The notes under the pieces are model-generated. The model was not told the origin of the DNA. It saw only the letters and a program-made list of their open reading frames with translations, and did not search any database. From Bacteroidales bacterium UBA1077 (GTDB taxonomy: Bacteria; Bacteroidota; Bacteroidia; Bacteroidales; UBA932), in NCBI GenBank assembly GCA_002314195.1, contig DCCQ01000026.1, positions 438 to 30,168 on the forward strand: a stretch of DNA of 29,731 nucleotides. Direction: 5' to 3'. A program made the translations under genes and the position numbers. Below, in pieces: positions 29,700 to 29,731 of this stretch; the stretch's first letter is position 1; each line of letters starts with the position of its first letter.

Positions 29700-29731
29700 T
29701 GTTTTAGAAATATGAAACATCCATGACATTT

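Overview
The window looks like a chromosomal segment of a gut-type Bacteroidales (Bacteroidota). The evidence is a SusC/SusD pair, Bacteroidota-type promoter boxes (TAnnTTTG, in one case with TTTG 20 bases upstream), lipoproteins with Asp/Glu-rich residues after the lipid Cys, and little reliance on Shine-Dalgarno sites. No rRNA, tRNA or CRISPR array was seen.

Region 1 (1-9.8 kb) is mostly housekeeping. It holds the 5' part of a probable REP-associated (RAYT/Y1-type) transposase at the left edge, an OmpA-family glycine-zipper lipoprotein, gapA, and a divergent + strand cluster surE-lpxB-hypothetical-yicC. A 465-bp hairpin- and repeat-rich zone between convergent genes follows, then rmuC and an upstream archaeal-type ATPase gene on the - strand. 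These genes, except the ATPase gene, are strongly enriched for the word GAATAT/ATATTC.

Region 2 (9.98-28.2 kb) is one leftward polysaccharide utilization locus (PUL). In transcription order: N-acylglucosamine 2-epimerase-like enzyme, Tat-exported DUF4434 protein, SGNH/sialate-O-acetylesterase-like esterase, a metallophosphoesterase-DUF4434-Fn3 fusion, SusC, SusD, a surface glycan-binding lipoprotein, GH27 alpha-galactosidase, inverting-type GH97, a second Tat/lipoprotein DUF4434 protein, and an MFS sugar porter. Most gaps are 2-33 bp. The best promoter in the window lies just upstream of the epimerase gene, with palindromes over its -7 and -33 boxes. A ROK-family regulator gene (28.47-29.7 kb) is transcribed divergently and is the likely local regulator.

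Proposed logic: SusC/SusD and the glycan-binding lipoprotein capture and import an oligosaccharide. The esterase and phosphoesterase domains remove substituents. GH27 removes alpha-galactose, GH97 alpha-glucose (or a related sugar), and the DUF4434 proteins act as uncharacterised TIM-barrel hydrolases. The MFS porter brings in monosaccharide and the epimerase handles a HexNAc or related sugar. The polymer cannot be named from sequence. The most novel content is the set of three DUF4434 domains, all keeping a clan GH-A-like pair of Glu residues, one of them fused to a phosphoesterase.
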